Part shown: positions 1-8,418 of the stretch, one piece after another
How positions within the stretch are numbered: the stretch's first letter is position 1
How the letters are laid out: the number at the start of each line of letters is the position of its first letter
Assembly (NCBI RefSeq): GCF_001741865.1
Contig: NZ_CP017147.1
Coordinates: 895,001-959,000 of the forward strand
Length of the DNA stretch: 64,000 nucleotides
Source: Bosea vaviloviae
GTDB taxonomy: Bacteria > Pseudomonadota > Alphaproteobacteria > Rhizobiales > Beijerinckiaceae
Reading direction: 5' to 3'
Notes under the pieces: generated by a model
Databases searched by the model: none
What the model saw: the letters and a program-made list of their open reading frames with translations, nothing else
Told to the model about the DNA's origin: nothing
Program-made: the position numbers and the translations under genes

Positions 1-52
1 CCGCATGGCTAGGTTTGCAGGTGCGGATAAAGACGGATCAAGACGCCAGACG

Positions 53-2089
53 ATGAACGCCCATCCCGAGTTCAACACCCCAGCAGAACCGCTCGCCCCC
101 GAGGCCGCGGCGCTGCTGATCGATCTCGGGATCGAGCCACCGATCCGGCCGGACGGCTCCGCGCATCAACTGCAGGACCGGCGCGGCATCTCGGTGCGCT
201 GGCTCTTCGCCTGCATGCTCGTCGGCTCCTGCGGCGCGGCCCTGCTCGGCGCCGCCATCCTGATCGCGATGCGCGGCGACACCAGCTTTCCCGAACAGCC
301 CGAGACCGTGACGGCGCGTGCCTCCTCGGGCGCCGGCGCCGGCGGTGGGGCCCGCAAGGCCGACAAGCTCGTGGCCGAGCAACCCGTGATCGGCGCACGC
401 CAGGCCGTGCGCGCACCGATGTCGCAGAAACTCGGGGATCGCGAGGTCATCCGCGTCCGGCCCTTCATCCGGCTCGCATCCAACCTGTCGATGACGACCG
501 GCGTCTACGCGACCAATATTCCACCCTTCAACCCGTTGCGGCTCTTCGCCGAGGGCGGCCAGCCCAGCGAGCGCTACGCCGAGCCGGTGCAGGATCTCCC
601 CGACGCCGACGTGACCATCGTGAAGCGCGACCTGACCGATATCCAGGTCCCCGACGGCAAAGCCCAACTCGGTGACGCCGAGGTCATCACCCAGATGGAG
701 GAAGAGCGCACCAATGCCGCGGCCGCCGGGCGGCAGCGCAGCCTGCCGATCCCGCCGCAATTGATGCTGAGCCGCACGCTCACCGGCGCGGCCCCGACCG
801 CCGGCGACCTCTTGGCCTATGCGCCGAGCGATACGCGCTTTTCCGGCATCGAAGTCCGCGTCGTTCCCGAGAACGTCACCAACGCGCGCAAGACCCCGAT
901 CCCCGCCTCGCGCGAGCCGCTGGTCGAGGAGAAGCTGGTGATCGCCAAGCGCGGCGAGAATTTCGAGCAGACCATGCGTGCTGCCGGCGCGAACCAGGAC
1001 CAGATCCGCGGCATGATGCAGGCTTTTGGCGGCAAGGTCCGCGTCTCGGCCCTTCCCGACGGCCAGGTCCTGCAGGTTCTGTTCGCGCCAGGTCCGCGCC
1101 CCGGCGATGTCAGACAGATCGTACGCGTCTCCTTCCTGACCGCGGGCCAGCCCGACGGCACGGTCGCGATCAACGACGCCGGCGCCTTCGTCTCCGTCAC
1201 CTTGCCCCGCCAGGACCTGGTCGGCCCGCAGCGCCCGCAGCGCAAGACCGGCGACGCGCAGGATGAGGAAGAGGATGAGGATGGCGGCGGCAGCACCGGC
1301 GCCAGGCTCTATGACAGCCTCTACGAGACCGGTCTGCGCCACGAGATGCCGCGCCCGCTTGTCGACGAGCTCGTCCGCATCTTCTCCTATGACGTCGATT
1401 TCCAGCAGCGCGTGCGCGGCGGCGACAATCTCGAGGTCATCTTCACCGAGGAGGAGGAAGGCGAGCGCGCCGAGATCCTGTCGGCGGCCTTGACCATCAA
1501 TGGCGAGACGCGCCGCGTCTTCCGCTACCAGGCGCCCGAGGACGGGCTGATCGAGTATTTCGACGAGGACGGCCGCTCGCTGAAGAAGTTCCTGCTGCGC
1601 AAGCCGATCGCCGAAGGCGAGATGCGGTCGGGCTTCGGCATGCGCTACCACCCGATCATGCGCTATTCGAAGATGCATACCGGCGTGGACTGGGCCAACC
1701 GCATCGGCACGCCGATCCTGGCGGCGGGCAACGGCACGATCATCAGCGCCGGCTGGTCCTCGGGCTATGGCAAGCACACCGAGATCCAGCACGCCAATGG
1801 CTACGTCACGACCTATTCGCACCAATCCAATTTCGCCAACGGCATCGTGCCCGGTGCAAGGGTCCGGCAGGGCCAGATTATCGGCTATCTCGGCTCGACT
1901 GGCCTCTCGACCGGCCCGCACCTGCATTACGAGGTCAAGGTCAACGATAATTTCGTGAACCCGATGAAGATCCGCGTGCCGCGCGGCCGCGAACTCCAGG
2001 GCGGCGCGCTGGCAGAGTTCAAGCGCCAGCGCGACGAGATCCAGAGCCTGATCGTGAAGGCCGGCGGCACGCTCGCACAGTTGCGCTGA
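53..2089 (+). CDS. M23 family metallopeptidase, membrane-anchored
   Basis: A predicted peptidoglycan endopeptidase of the LytM/M23 family, inner-membrane anchored with a large periplasmic part. Seen: 678 residues from the chosen ATG; a single hydrophobic segment at about residues 50-72 (WLFACMLVGSCGAALL); a long, low-homology middle with an acidic run (EEEDEDGGG); and a C-terminal M23 domain with the zinc motifs HTGVDW and HLHYE, the latter preceded by STGLSTGP. An in-frame ATG at 5 would add 16 residues, but those look unlike the rest of the protein. All M23 metal ligands are present, so the domain should be active rather than a regulatory pseudo-enzyme. It is transcribed alone. Confidence 0.85.
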   Translation: MNAHPEFNTPAEPLAPEAAALLIDLGIEPPIRPDGSAHQLQDRRGISVRWLFACMLVGSCGAALLGAAILIAMRGDTSFPEQPETVTARASSGAGAGGGARKADKLVAEQPVIGARQAVRAPMSQKLGDREVIRVRPFIRLASNLSMTTGVYATNIPPFNPLRLFAEGGQPSERYAEPVQDLPDADVTIVKRDLTDIQVPDGKAQLGDAEVITQMEEERTNAAAAGRQRSLPIPPQLMLSRTLTGAAPTAGDLLAYAPSDTRFSGIEVRVVPENVTNARKTPIPASREPLVEEKLVIAKRGENFEQTMRAAGANQDQIRGMMQAFGGKVRVSALPDGQVLQVLFAPGPRPGDVRQIVRVSFLTAGQPDGTVAINDAGAFVSVTLPRQDLVGPQRPQRKTGDAQDEEEDEDGGGSTGARLYDSLYETGLRHEMPRPLVDELVRIFSYDVDFQQRVRGGDNLEVIFTEEEEGERAEILSAALTINGETRRVFRYQAPEDGLIEYFDEDGRSLKKFLLRKPIAEGEMRSGFGMRYHPIMRYSKMHTGVDWANRIGTPILAAGNGTIISAGWSSGYGKHTEIQHANGYVTTYSHQSNFANGIVPGARVRQGQIIGYLGSTGLSTGPHLHYEVKVNDNFVNPMKIRVPRGRELQGGALAEFKRQRDEIQSLIVKAGGTLAQLR

Positions 2090-2200
2090 GCGCATGACGC
2101 GGCCGCTGGAGCTACACCGCGCCGCATCCGACGCTTGACTTAGCGCCAGCAAGCGCACACCGGGAAAGCCTGTTCCGCTCCTGCCCCGCGAATTAGGCCG

Positions 2201-3118
2201 ATGCTCGCCGCCCTCATCGTCGTCCTGCCCGTTTTCGGCCTGATCAGCCTCGGCTATCTCGCGCGCTGGGCCAAGATCGTGCGGGAGACCACCGGCGAGG
2301 GCCTCTCCGACTTCGTCTTCGTGCTGGCCCTGCCCTGCCTGCTTTTCCGCACGCTCGCCAAGGCGGATATTCCGGCCACCCAGCCTTGGGGCTACTGGAT
2401 CGCCTATTTCACCGGCCTCGCCATCGTCTGGGCGCTCGCCATGTTGATCGCGAGCCGCATTTTTGCCCGCAGGGGTCCTGAACTGGTCGTCTCGGGCTTC
2501 GCCGCCGCGCAATCCAACACCGTCTTCGTCGGCGTGCCGATGATCCTGAAGGCCTATGGCGACGCCGGCGCCGTGCCGCTCGGTCTGCTGCTGGCGATCC
2601 ATCTGCCGGTCACGATGACGATAGCCACCTTGCTCGCCGAAGGCCGCGCGGCCTCGATCACGATGATGATCAAGCGGCTGTTCACTCACCCGATCATCAT
2701 CGGCATCCTGCTCGGCTCGGCGGCGCGCCCGATCATCGGCCTGATCCCCGAGCCGCTCTGGACGATCGTCGACCTCCTGGCCGGCGCCGCCGTGCCCTGC
2801 GCGCTCATCAGCCTCGGCATCGCCATGCGGCGTTACGGCCTGACATCGGGCCTCGCTCTGCCCGCCATCCTGAGCGGGCTCAAGCTCGGGCTGCATCCGC
2901 TGATCGTCTATGTGCTGGCGACCATGGTCTTCCAGATGCCGGCGCATTGGTCGGGCGTCGCCGTGCTCTTCGCCGCCTGCCCCTGCGGCATCAACGCCTA
3001 TCTCTTCGCCGAGCGCTACAAGCAGGGTGTCGCCGACGCCTCGAGCGCGATCGCGCTCTCGACCATGCTCTCGCTCTTCACCACCACGGCCTGGCTGACC
3101 TGGCTCAGGGTGGGCTGA
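2201..3118 (+). CDS. AEC family transporter (auxin efflux carrier-type permease)
   Basis: A 305-residue integral membrane protein of the AEC family, which exports organic anions such as malate or malonate in bacteria; the substrate here is unknown. Seen: about ten hydrophobic segments over the whole length, an N-terminus (MLAALIVVLPVFGLISLGYL) characteristic of the family, and the paired broken helices rich in Pro, Gly and Asn (AAQSNTVFVGVPMI near the middle and CPCGINAYLFAERY near the end). It follows the peptidase gene with a 111-bp gap and is probably transcribed independently. Confidence 0.85.
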   Translation: MLAALIVVLPVFGLISLGYLARWAKIVRETTGEGLSDFVFVLALPCLLFRTLAKADIPATQPWGYWIAYFTGLAIVWALAMLIASRIFARRGPELVVSGFAAAQSNTVFVGVPMILKAYGDAGAVPLGLLLAIHLPVTMTIATLLAEGRAASITMMIKRLFTHPIIIGILLGSAARPIIGLIPEPLWTIVDLLAGAAVPCALISLGIAMRRYGLTSGLALPAILSGLKLGLHPLIVYVLATMVFQMPAHWSGVAVLFAACPCGINAYLFAERYKQGVADASSAIALSTMLSLFTTTAWLTWLRVG

Positions 3119-3153
3119 CGACGCAAACCGTCATTGCGATGACGCAAGGCCGC

Positions 3154-4149
3154 TCAGCCGAAGCCTAGCTGCGCCCTGATCTCGCCAGCCGTGACGCCGC
3201 GCGCCCTGAGATCGGCGAGGCTTTCCGAAAGCCTGCTCTTCGCCAGCTTCTGCCCGGTCTCGTCGCTCAGCAGGGGGTGGAAATGATAGCGCGGCATCGG
3301 CAGGCCGAGCAGCCGCTGCAGCACGACATGGATATCGGTCGCCGCTTCGAGATCGCGCCCGCGCACGACATGGGTCACGCCTTGCAGCGCATCGTCGAAC
3401 ACGACCGAGAGGTGATAGCTCGTCGGCACCTCCTTGCGCGCCAGCACGACATCGCCCCAGCGGACCGGCTGCGCGACGACGCGCCGTTCATGCCCTGCCT
3501 CGTCGAAAGCCACATAATCGGCCGCCCCGCCTAGAGCATTGCGCGAAAAAGTGGGTACCGGTTTTTCGCGGGAGCAATGCTCTAAACTCCAGGAATCGAT
3601 CACGTTTTTCGCATTCGGACGGAAACGTCCGAATGCGCCGTGATCGAGCACCTCGATCGCGCGGTCCATCGCCAGCCGCAGCAGATGCGGCTCGCCGGCC
3701 CGGATGCGTGTTGCGGCCTCGGCCGGACCGCACGCGCGACAGGTTCCGGGATAAAGCGGCGCGCCGTCAGGGTCGACCGGCCAGGCCTTGTGCAGGCCGA
3801 CCGCACGTTTGATCATCTGGCGCGAACAGAAGCAGGGATAGACCAGCCTCCGCGCCTGCAGCCCCCTCACCGCCTCGGCATAGCTCTCGAAATGCTCGGA
3901 TTGCCGCCGGACCGCACCGTCGAAGCGCAGGCCAAGCCAGGCCAGATCCTCCCTGATCCCAGCCTCGAACTCCGGCTTGCAGCGGGTAACGTCGATATCC
4001 TCGATCCGCAGCAGCAGCCGGCCGCCCAGCTTGCGCGCCAGCCGCTCATTCGTCAGCACCGACAGCGCGTGACCGAGATGCAGCCGCCCGTTCGGGCTCG
4101 GCGCGAAGCGGAAGACCGGCTCCGTGAAAGCGGGGGAGGACGCTGCCAT
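3154..4149 (-). CDS. gluQRS: Glutamyl-Q tRNA(Asp) synthetase with an in-frame repeat insertion
   Basis: Glutamylates queuosine in the anticodon of tRNA-Asp; a paralogue of the catalytic half of GluRS. Seen: the class I signature APSNGRLHLGHA near the N-terminus (HIGH-type), zinc-ligand cysteines (PCFCSRQM and CRACG), and the KMSKS-like motif GQKLAKSRLS near the C-terminus. The protein is 331 residues, about 35-40 longer than I expect for the family. The excess coincides with residues about 168-206, which are encoded by two adjacent palindromes (3532-3584 and 3597-3646), the first belonging to the repeat family seen elsewhere in this window. The frame is maintained through both, and conserved sequence resumes after them (WGDVVLARKEVPTSYHL). 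Function is probably retained because the insertion lies between conserved blocks, but that is inference. Confidence 0.9.
   Translation of the reverse strand: MAASSPAFTEPVFRFAPSPNGRLHLGHALSVLTNERLARKLGGRLLLRIEDIDVTRCKPEFEAGIREDLAWLGLRFDGAVRRQSEHFESYAEAVRGLQARRLVYPCFCSRQMIKRAVGLHKAWPVDPDGAPLYPGTCRACGPAEAATRIRAGEPHLLRLAMDRAIEVLDHGAFGRFRPNAKNVIDSWSLEHCSREKPVPTFSRNALGGAADYVAFDEAGHERRVVAQPVRWGDVVLARKEVPTSYHLSVVFDDALQGVTHVVRGRDLEAATDIHVVLQRLLGLPMPRYHFHPLLSDETGQKLAKSRLSESLADLRARGVTAGEIRAQLGFG
3532..3646. repeat. Composite palindromic repeat inside gluQRS
   Basis: Two adjacent inverted repeats within a coding sequence. The first, 3532-3584, runs from TAGAGCATTGC to GCAATGCTCTA and carries the core GAAAAAGTGGGTACCGG, the same core as the intergenic copies near 28.5, 31.2, 41.1 and 52.8 kb. 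The second, 3597-3646, has outer arms CGATCAC/GTGATCG and inner arms GCATTCGGAC/GTCCGAATGC. Both are read through in the gluQRS frame without a stop. Confidence 0.8.
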
Positions 4150-4159
4150 CCGCCTTCTC

Positions 4160-4280
4160 TAGAGCAATTTCCGATTCTAGGGCAATTTCCGATCCAACTG
4201 GACCGAAAATTGCCGTAGACCTCTGTTTTAACGCGTTTTCTTCACGCGAACCGATATCCACCTCGCGCGAAAACGCTTTA
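4160..4280. repeat. Intergenic palindromic repeat, TAGAGCAATT class
   Basis: Lies between gluQRS and the DNA glycosylase. It starts TAGAGCAATTTCCG, contains a hairpin GGCAATTT...AAAATTGCC around GATCCAACTGGACC, then the segment TTTTAACGCGTTTTC and GAAAACGCTTTA. The same modules occur in the opposite orientation at 25262-25365, so this is a dispersed element. The internal part near 4160-4180 looks partly duplicated. Confidence 0.75.
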
Positions 4281-4372
4281 TGGTCTCGCGAACGGCCAGC
4301 CAAGATCGCGACGCTGCTGACAATCCCCGTCTCGACCATGCCGTTCCATCAGCCCGCCATGAACCTGATTAC

Positions 4373-5014
4373 ATGAACCTGATCACCTGCGAAGCCGATC
4401 TCGAGGAAGGCATGGCGGCGCTGCGCGCGCTGCAGCCGCATTGGGCTGGGATCATCGACAAGGTCGGTCTGCCGCCGCTGCGCCGCCGCCCCGGCGGGTT
4501 CGCGGGGCTGGCCGCCATCATCGTCTCCCAACAATTATCGGTGGCGAGCGCCCGCGCCGTCTGGGCCCGCGTCGAGAGCGTGCTCGCGCCCCTGACGCCG
4601 GAGCGCATCCTGGCGGCCAGCGACGATGAGATGCGATTATCGGGCCTCTCGCGGCCCAAGCAGCGTACCTTGCGCGCGGTCGCCGCCGCCCTCGTCGAGG
4701 GCAGCTTGCGCTTCGAGGCGCTGGAGGCCGCCACGCCCGAGGCCGTGCATGAGCACATGACCGCCGTCTCCGGAATCGGCCCCTGGACGGCGGACATCTA
4801 CCTCCTGTTCTGCCTCGGCCATCGCGACGGCTTCGCCGCCGGCGACCTCGCGATCCAGGAGGCGGCGCGGCAGGCCTTCGACCTGCCCGCCCGTCCGAAA
4901 GCGGCCGAACTCGCGGCGCTGGCCGAAGCCTGGCGGCCATGGCGCGGCGTCGCGGCGCGATTGCTCTGGGCCTATTACGCCGCCTTGAAGAAGCGCGAAG
5001 GGATCAACGCTTGA
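4373..5014 (+). CDS. DNA-3-methyladenine glycosylase II family protein
   Basis: A predicted base-excision glycosylase of the HhH-GPD superfamily (AlkA-like) that removes alkylated purines. Seen: a 213-residue single domain, with the helix-hairpin-helix and Gly/Pro loop VSGIGPWTADIY followed by the catalytic Asp in AAGDLAIQ; the segment IIVSQQLSVASARAVWARV is typical of the family. The ATG at 4373 is chosen because the 31 residues upstream (open from 4280) are encoded by low-homology sequence at the end of a repeat. It lacks the N-terminal extension of E. coli AlkA, so it resembles the short AlkA type. It is followed at once by a convergent aldolase gene. Confidence 0.85.
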   Translation: MNLITCEADLEEGMAALRALQPHWAGIIDKVGLPPLRRRPGGFAGLAAIIVSQQLSVASARAVWARVESVLAPLTPERILAASDDEMRLSGLSRPKQRTLRAVAAALVEGSLRFEALEAATPEAVHEHMTAVSGIGPWTADIYLLFCLGHRDGFAAGDLAIQEAARQAFDLPARPKAAELAALAEAWRPWRGVAARLLWAYYAALKKREGINA

Positions 5015-5023
5015 GCGCTCGGA

Positions 5024-5803
5024 TCAGCCCCTGATCGTCTTGATCGCCGCCTGGGCGCCGGCGCGCATCAATCCGGTATCGCTCATAAGCGTCACCATCC
5101 TGGCGCCGAGCGCGAAGAAATCCTTCGCCCGCTCCGCCGACTGGGCATAGATCGCCACCGGCTTGTTGACGGCGGATGCGCGCGCAACGATGTGGCGGAT
5201 CGCTTCATCGACCTCGGGAATCGTTGCATCGACCAACGCGCCGCCCGACAGCGCGATCGAAAGATCGGAAGGGCCGACGAAGACGGCGTCGATGCCCGGC
5301 AGCGCCAGGATGTCGTCGAGGATGGCGATCGCCTCGCGCGTCTCGATCATCGCGAAGGAGAGCGAGAAGCCGTTGGCCGCCTTGAAATAGCTGTTCGCAT
5401 CGAGCCCGGAGGTGCCGAGCGCGCCGTAGCTGCCCCAGCTGCGCTCGCCCATCGGCGGGTATTTGGAATAGGCGGCGAAGCGGCGCGCATCCTCCATCGT
5501 GTTGATCATCGGCGCGATCACGCCGGAAACGCCGGCATCGAGCAACTTCGAGACGTTCTGGAACTCGCCGACCGGAAGACGCGCCAGCGCCGGCTTGCCC
5601 GCCGCGTTGATCAACGGAATCGCGCGGATGACCTCGCCCAGCGTGATCGGCCCGTGCTGCATGTCGAGCGTGACGGCGTCGAATGCCTCCTGAGCCAGAA
5701 TGCCGCTGACGCTCGGCTCAGGAATGCTCGACCAGGCCGAGAGGATCTTGTCGCCCTTGGCGAGACGGTCGGCGAGCGAGGAGAGCACGGTGGGCTTCGA
5801 CAT
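5024..5803 (-). CDS. HpcH/HpaI aldolase family protein
   Basis: A 259-residue class II (metal-dependent) aldolase-type enzyme that cleaves or forms 2-keto-3-hydroxy acids. Seen: TIM-barrel motifs of the family, including DAVTLDMQHGP near the N-terminus, the metal-ligand region FAMIETREAI and the downstream AVFVGPSDLSIALSG. The segment KYPPMGERSWG is typical of HpaI-like 4-hydroxy-2-oxoheptanedioate aldolases. The physiological substrate cannot be told from the context: no catabolic genes are adjacent. It ends 10 bp from the end of the convergent glycosylase gene. Confidence 0.85.
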   Translation of the reverse strand: MSKPTVLSSLADRLAKGDKILSAWSSIPEPSVSGILAQEAFDAVTLDMQHGPITLGEVIRAIPLINAAGKPALARLPVGEFQNVSKLLDAGVSGVIAPMINTMEDARRFAAYSKYPPMGERSWGSYGALGTSGLDANSYFKAANGFSLSFAMIETREAIAILDDILALPGIDAVFVGPSDLSIALSGGALVDATIPEVDEAIRHIVARASAVNKPVAIYAQSAERAKDFFALGARMVTLMSDTGLMRAGAQAAIKTIRG

Positions 5804-5873
5804 GGGCGTTCATCCGGTTCTGGGCCCGCTCTTGGGGGATGGCGGGTCGCTCAAACTGGACCGGGGCGACGCC

Positions 5874-5902
5874 CAAAAGCAAACGGGCGCCCATGCGCCC
5901 GT
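5874..5902 (-). terminator. Intrinsic terminator after the zeta-inhibitor gene
   Basis: Perfect 8-bp stem ACGGGCGC/GCGCCCGT with a 4-base loop at 5883-5902; on the minus strand it is followed by TTGCTTTT. It is positioned to end transcription of the gene at 5953-6276 before the next minus-strand gene. Confidence 0.6.
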
Positions 5903-5952
5903 CTCACATGCGTCCTGCGTTTGCCGGCATCCTGCGTTACCGAGCAGCGCGC

Positions 5953-6276
5953 TCAGCGGCCGGCCTGGATCTCTTCGGCCGCCTTGATCAGGAGCTCCGC
6001 CATGATCTGGCGAATCTCGGCGTCGCCGACCGTCACCGCCCCGGCCGCGAAATCGGCCTTGACCTTGCGCACGACGTCCTCGTCGCCGGCCTCCTCGAAA
6101 TCGGCCACCACGACGGCCTTCGCATAGACGTCCGCCTCCGCGCCGCTCTTGCCCAGCTTCTCGGCCGCCCAGAGACCGAGCAGCTTGTTGCGCCGCGCCG
6201 TCGCCTTGAAGCGCAGCTCCTCGTCGTGAGCGAATTTGTTCTCGAAAGCGTCCTTGCGCTGATCGAATGTCGACAT
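5953..6276 (-). CDS. ATPase inhibitor subunit zeta (DUF1476)
   Basis: A 107-residue protein of the alphaproteobacterial zeta family, which in Paracoccus inhibits the hydrolytic activity of F1F0-ATPase by inserting its N-terminus into F1. Seen: start MSTFDQRKDAFENKFAHDEE, followed by the conserved RRNKLLGLWAAEKLG and an all-helical acidic C-terminus. Length and N-terminus match the family. A good ribosome-binding site (GAGAGGA) precedes the ATG. It is transcribed divergently from purC across about 360 bp. Confidence 0.88.
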   Translation of the reverse strand: MSTFDQRKDAFENKFAHDEELRFKATARRNKLLGLWAAEKLGKSGAEADVYAKAVVVADFEEAGDEDVVRKVKADFAAGAVTVGDAEIRQIMAELLIKAAEEIQAGR

Positions 6277-6634
6277 CTTTTGAAGTCCTCTCGCGGGGCG
6301 CGCGCTGGAAAAGGGCTCGGGAAGGCTTGGTTCTGAGCCATATAGGACGGCCGGCCGCCCAGAGCCAGAGCGGAATGCTCCCGCGCCCGATCGCGAGCAG
6401 GCCGATTATCCCTGCGTCAAGGCTTCCAGAGCGGATTTGTTGCGTTTGCAGTGCAGAAGTCCCATATAGCGGGCGCGAAGACGGCCTTGGCGGCCGCCTT
6501 CGCATTGAGCCGGCCGACCATGCGGTCTAGGCTGATCCCGCCTAAGAATCGGAATCAGCGCAGATCGCGCAGGACCGGCTGATCAGGGGCCCCGATCCCG
6601 CCGCGGGCAACCGCGACCAGAGAAAGGCCGACCT
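6277..6634. other. Divergent intergenic region between zeta inhibitor and purC
   Basis: 358 bp with no convincing gene. It should hold the promoters of both flanking genes. AT-richer patches (CCATATAGGA near 6340, CCATATAGCG near 6465) are possible -10 regions for the minus and plus strand respectively, but no strong -35/-10 pair was found. No repeat of the TAGAGC families is present. Confidence 0.4.
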
Positions 6635-7429
6635 ATGGATTTCCTCAAGCCACGGTACATCCCAATGAATCGCCGCCGTCGCATCTACGAAGGCAAGGCG
6701 AAGGTCCTCTATGAAGGACCCGAGCCCGGTACGCTGATCCAGCATTTCAAGGACGACGCGACCGCCTTCAATGCCAAAAAGCATGAAGTGATCGACGGCA
6801 AGGGCGTGCTGAACAACCGGATTTCGGAGCATATCTTCTCCAATCTCAACGATATCGGCGTGCCCACGCATTTCATCCGTCGGTTGAACATGCGCGAGCA
6901 GCTCATCCGCGAGGTCGAGATCATTCCGCTCGAAGTCGTGGTGCGCAACGTCGCTGCCGGTTCGCTCTCCACCCGTCTCGGGCTGGAGGAAGGCACGCAG
7001 CTGCCGCGCTCGATCATCGAGTTCTATTACAAGAACGACGCGCTGAACGACCCGATGGTCTCCGAAGAGCACATCACCGCCTTCGGCTGGGCGACGCCCC
7101 AGGAGATCGACGACATCATGGCCCTGGCCATCCGCGTCAACGACTTCCTGTCCGGCCTGTTCCTCGGCGCCGGCATCCGCCTCGTCGACTTCAAGATGGA
7201 GTGCGGTCGGCTCTGGGAAGGCGAGATGATGCGCATCGTCGTCGCCGACGAGATCAGCCCTGATTCCTGCCGGCTCTGGGACATCAAGTCGAAGGACAAG
7301 ATGGACAAGGACCGCTTCCGCCGCGACATGGGCGGGCTGATCGAGGCCTATACCGAAGTCGCTCGCCGCCTGGGCATCCTGGGCGAGAACGAAAAGGTCG
7401 GACCGGCGGGCCCCCGGCTGGTGCAGTAA
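6635..7429 (+). CDS. purC: Phosphoribosylaminoimidazole-succinocarboxamide synthase
   Basis: Catalyses the ATP-dependent ligation of aspartate to CAIR, giving SAICAR in purine synthesis. Seen: [13 protein letters not shown] and [18 protein letters not shown] at the N-terminus (ATP site), then [11 protein letters not shown] and [10 protein letters not shown] and the SPDSCRLWD motif typical of PurC. The ATG at 6635 has a plausible site (AGAAAGG, 7 nt away). The next ATG at 6665 ([10 protein letters not shown]) corresponds to the usual family start, so either could be used; 264 or 254 residues. It is followed by an intrinsic terminator and then purS and purQ, the same pathway. Confidence 0.95.
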   Translation: MDFLKPRYIPMNRRRRIYEGKAKVLYEGPEPGTLIQHFKDDATAFNAKKHEVIDGKGVLNNRISEHIFSNLNDIGVPTHFIRRLNMREQLIREVEIIPLEVVVRNVAAGSLSTRLGLEEGTQLPRSIIEFYYKNDALNDPMVSEEHITAFGWATPQEIDDIMALAIRVNDFLSGLFLGAGIRLVDFKMECGRLWEGEMMRIVVADEISPDSCRLWDIKSKDKMDKDRFRRDMGGLIEAYTEVARRLGILGENEKVGPAGPRLVQ

Positions 7430-7446
7430 TCGCCGCGCCTGGTGCC

Positions 7447-8076
7447 GTGAGCCTTCGCCGCGAACAGATAACAAGACTGAAACGGGAGCCTTCGCGCTCC
7501 CGTTTTCATGTCGCCCTGACGCTGGCGGGCGCGCTGCTGCTCGCCGGCTGCAGCCATCATTACGGCTTCGGCATCACCGAACTCCCGGCCGAGCGTGGCT
7601 GGCAACCCTTGCCGATCGAATCCTGGGTCCTGAATGACGGGCTCTCGGCGAAGGCAATGTCGTTTTGCCCGCGCGCGACCTGCACCAGACAGGGCTTCGC
7701 CGCGCTGATCACGCTGGAAGGCCGCGAGGCCGACGCAATGGAGAAGACGCTGGCGACGGACCCGGCCCGGCTCGCGCGCGATTTCGCCAAACCGGCGAGC
7801 CAGAAACCGACGACTAAAGGAGCGAACAAGAAGGCCAAGACCGCCAAGACAGCAGAGTCGACCGCACCCAAGAGCACGACGACCGTCTCCCGCTTCAGCG
7901 AGGACGGCGCCCACGGCCTGCTCGTCGAGATCCGCGCCCGCGACGCAAGCGGCAAGCGCGCCGTCACTGCGATCCTGTCGGGCCGCGACGGCTCCCGCCT
8001 GAACCTGGCGCTGGGCGTGAGCCCGGACCCCGACGCCGCCCGCAACCAGGCGCGCGCGGCCTGGCGCGACCGCTGA
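7447..8076 (+). CDS. Putative lipoprotein, unknown function
   Basis: 209 residues. Seen: an Arg-rich N-terminus, hydrophobic core VALTLAGALLLAGC with a lipobox (LLAGC, Cys at about 35), and a Lys/Thr/Ala-rich linker (about residues 115-140, KKAKTAKTAESTAPKST) separating two small segments. I do not recognise a domain. The only usable start before the signal peptide is the GTG at 7447; it has no clear ribosome-binding site, and the codons after it overlap a terminator-like hairpin. It sits between purC and purS in the same direction, so it may depend on read-through from purC. Confidence 0.65.
   Translation: MSLRREQITRLKREPSRSRFHVALTLAGALLLAGCSHHYGFGITELPAERGWQPLPIESWVLNDGLSAKAMSFCPRATCTRQGFAALITLEGREADAMEKTLATDPARLARDFAKPASQKPTTKGANKKAKTAKTAESTAPKSTTTVSRFSEDGAHGLLVEIRARDASGKRAVTAILSGRDGSRLNLALGVSPDPDAARNQARAAWRDR
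7478..7507 (+). terminator. Hairpin with T-run after purC, inside the next ORF
   Basis: Stem AACGGGAGC/GCTCCCGTT with a 6-base loop (7481-7504), extended by TGAA/TTCA, followed by a short T run. It lies 50 bp after the purC stop and looks like an intrinsic terminator or attenuator, yet it falls inside the first codons of the downstream lipoprotein ORF. Confidence 0.5.
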
Positions 8077-8157
8077 TTCACGTGAAACCGCGCGGCAGAG
8101 GTTGAGCCAGCACCGATTCGCCGCTAAGCCACGCGCAACAAACGCCCGGAGAACCTC

Positions 8158-8400
8158 ATGAAAGCCCGCGTCACCGTCACCCTCAAGACCGGCGTGCTCG
8201 ATCCGCAGGGCAAGGCGATCGAGGGCGCACTGAAATCGCTCGGCATCGCCGGCGTCGATTCGGTCCGCCAGGGCAAGGTCTTCGACATCGAGCTCGCCGG
8301 CCAGGATGCCATTGCCGCCGAAGCCGCGCTGAAGACGGCTTGCGAGAAGCTGCTCGCCAACACCGTGATCGAGAACTACCGCGTCGAGATCGGCGTCTGA
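8158..8400 (+). CDS. purS: Phosphoribosylformylglycinamidine synthase subunit PurS
   Basis: The small structural subunit that bridges PurQ and PurL in the three-part FGAM synthase. Seen: 80 residues starting MKARVTVTLKTGVLDPQGKA, the family hallmark, with GVDSVRQGKVFDIEL and CEKLLANTVIENYRVEI. Length is normal. purL itself is not in the window; purQ follows after one intervening GNAT gene. Confidence 0.95.
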   Translation: MKARVTVTLKTGVLDPQGKAIEGALKSLGIAGVDSVRQGKVFDIELAGQDAIAAEAALKTACEKLLANTVIENYRVEIGV

Positions 8401-8418
8401 CCGGCAGTCTCGCGAGCC

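Noticed and set aside
38..2947. 969-residue open frame antisense to the M23 peptidase and the AEC transporter
   Set aside because: High-GC antisense shadow: composition is His/Asp/Gly/Arg-rich, with no domain and no ribosome-binding site, and both sense genes are clearly real.
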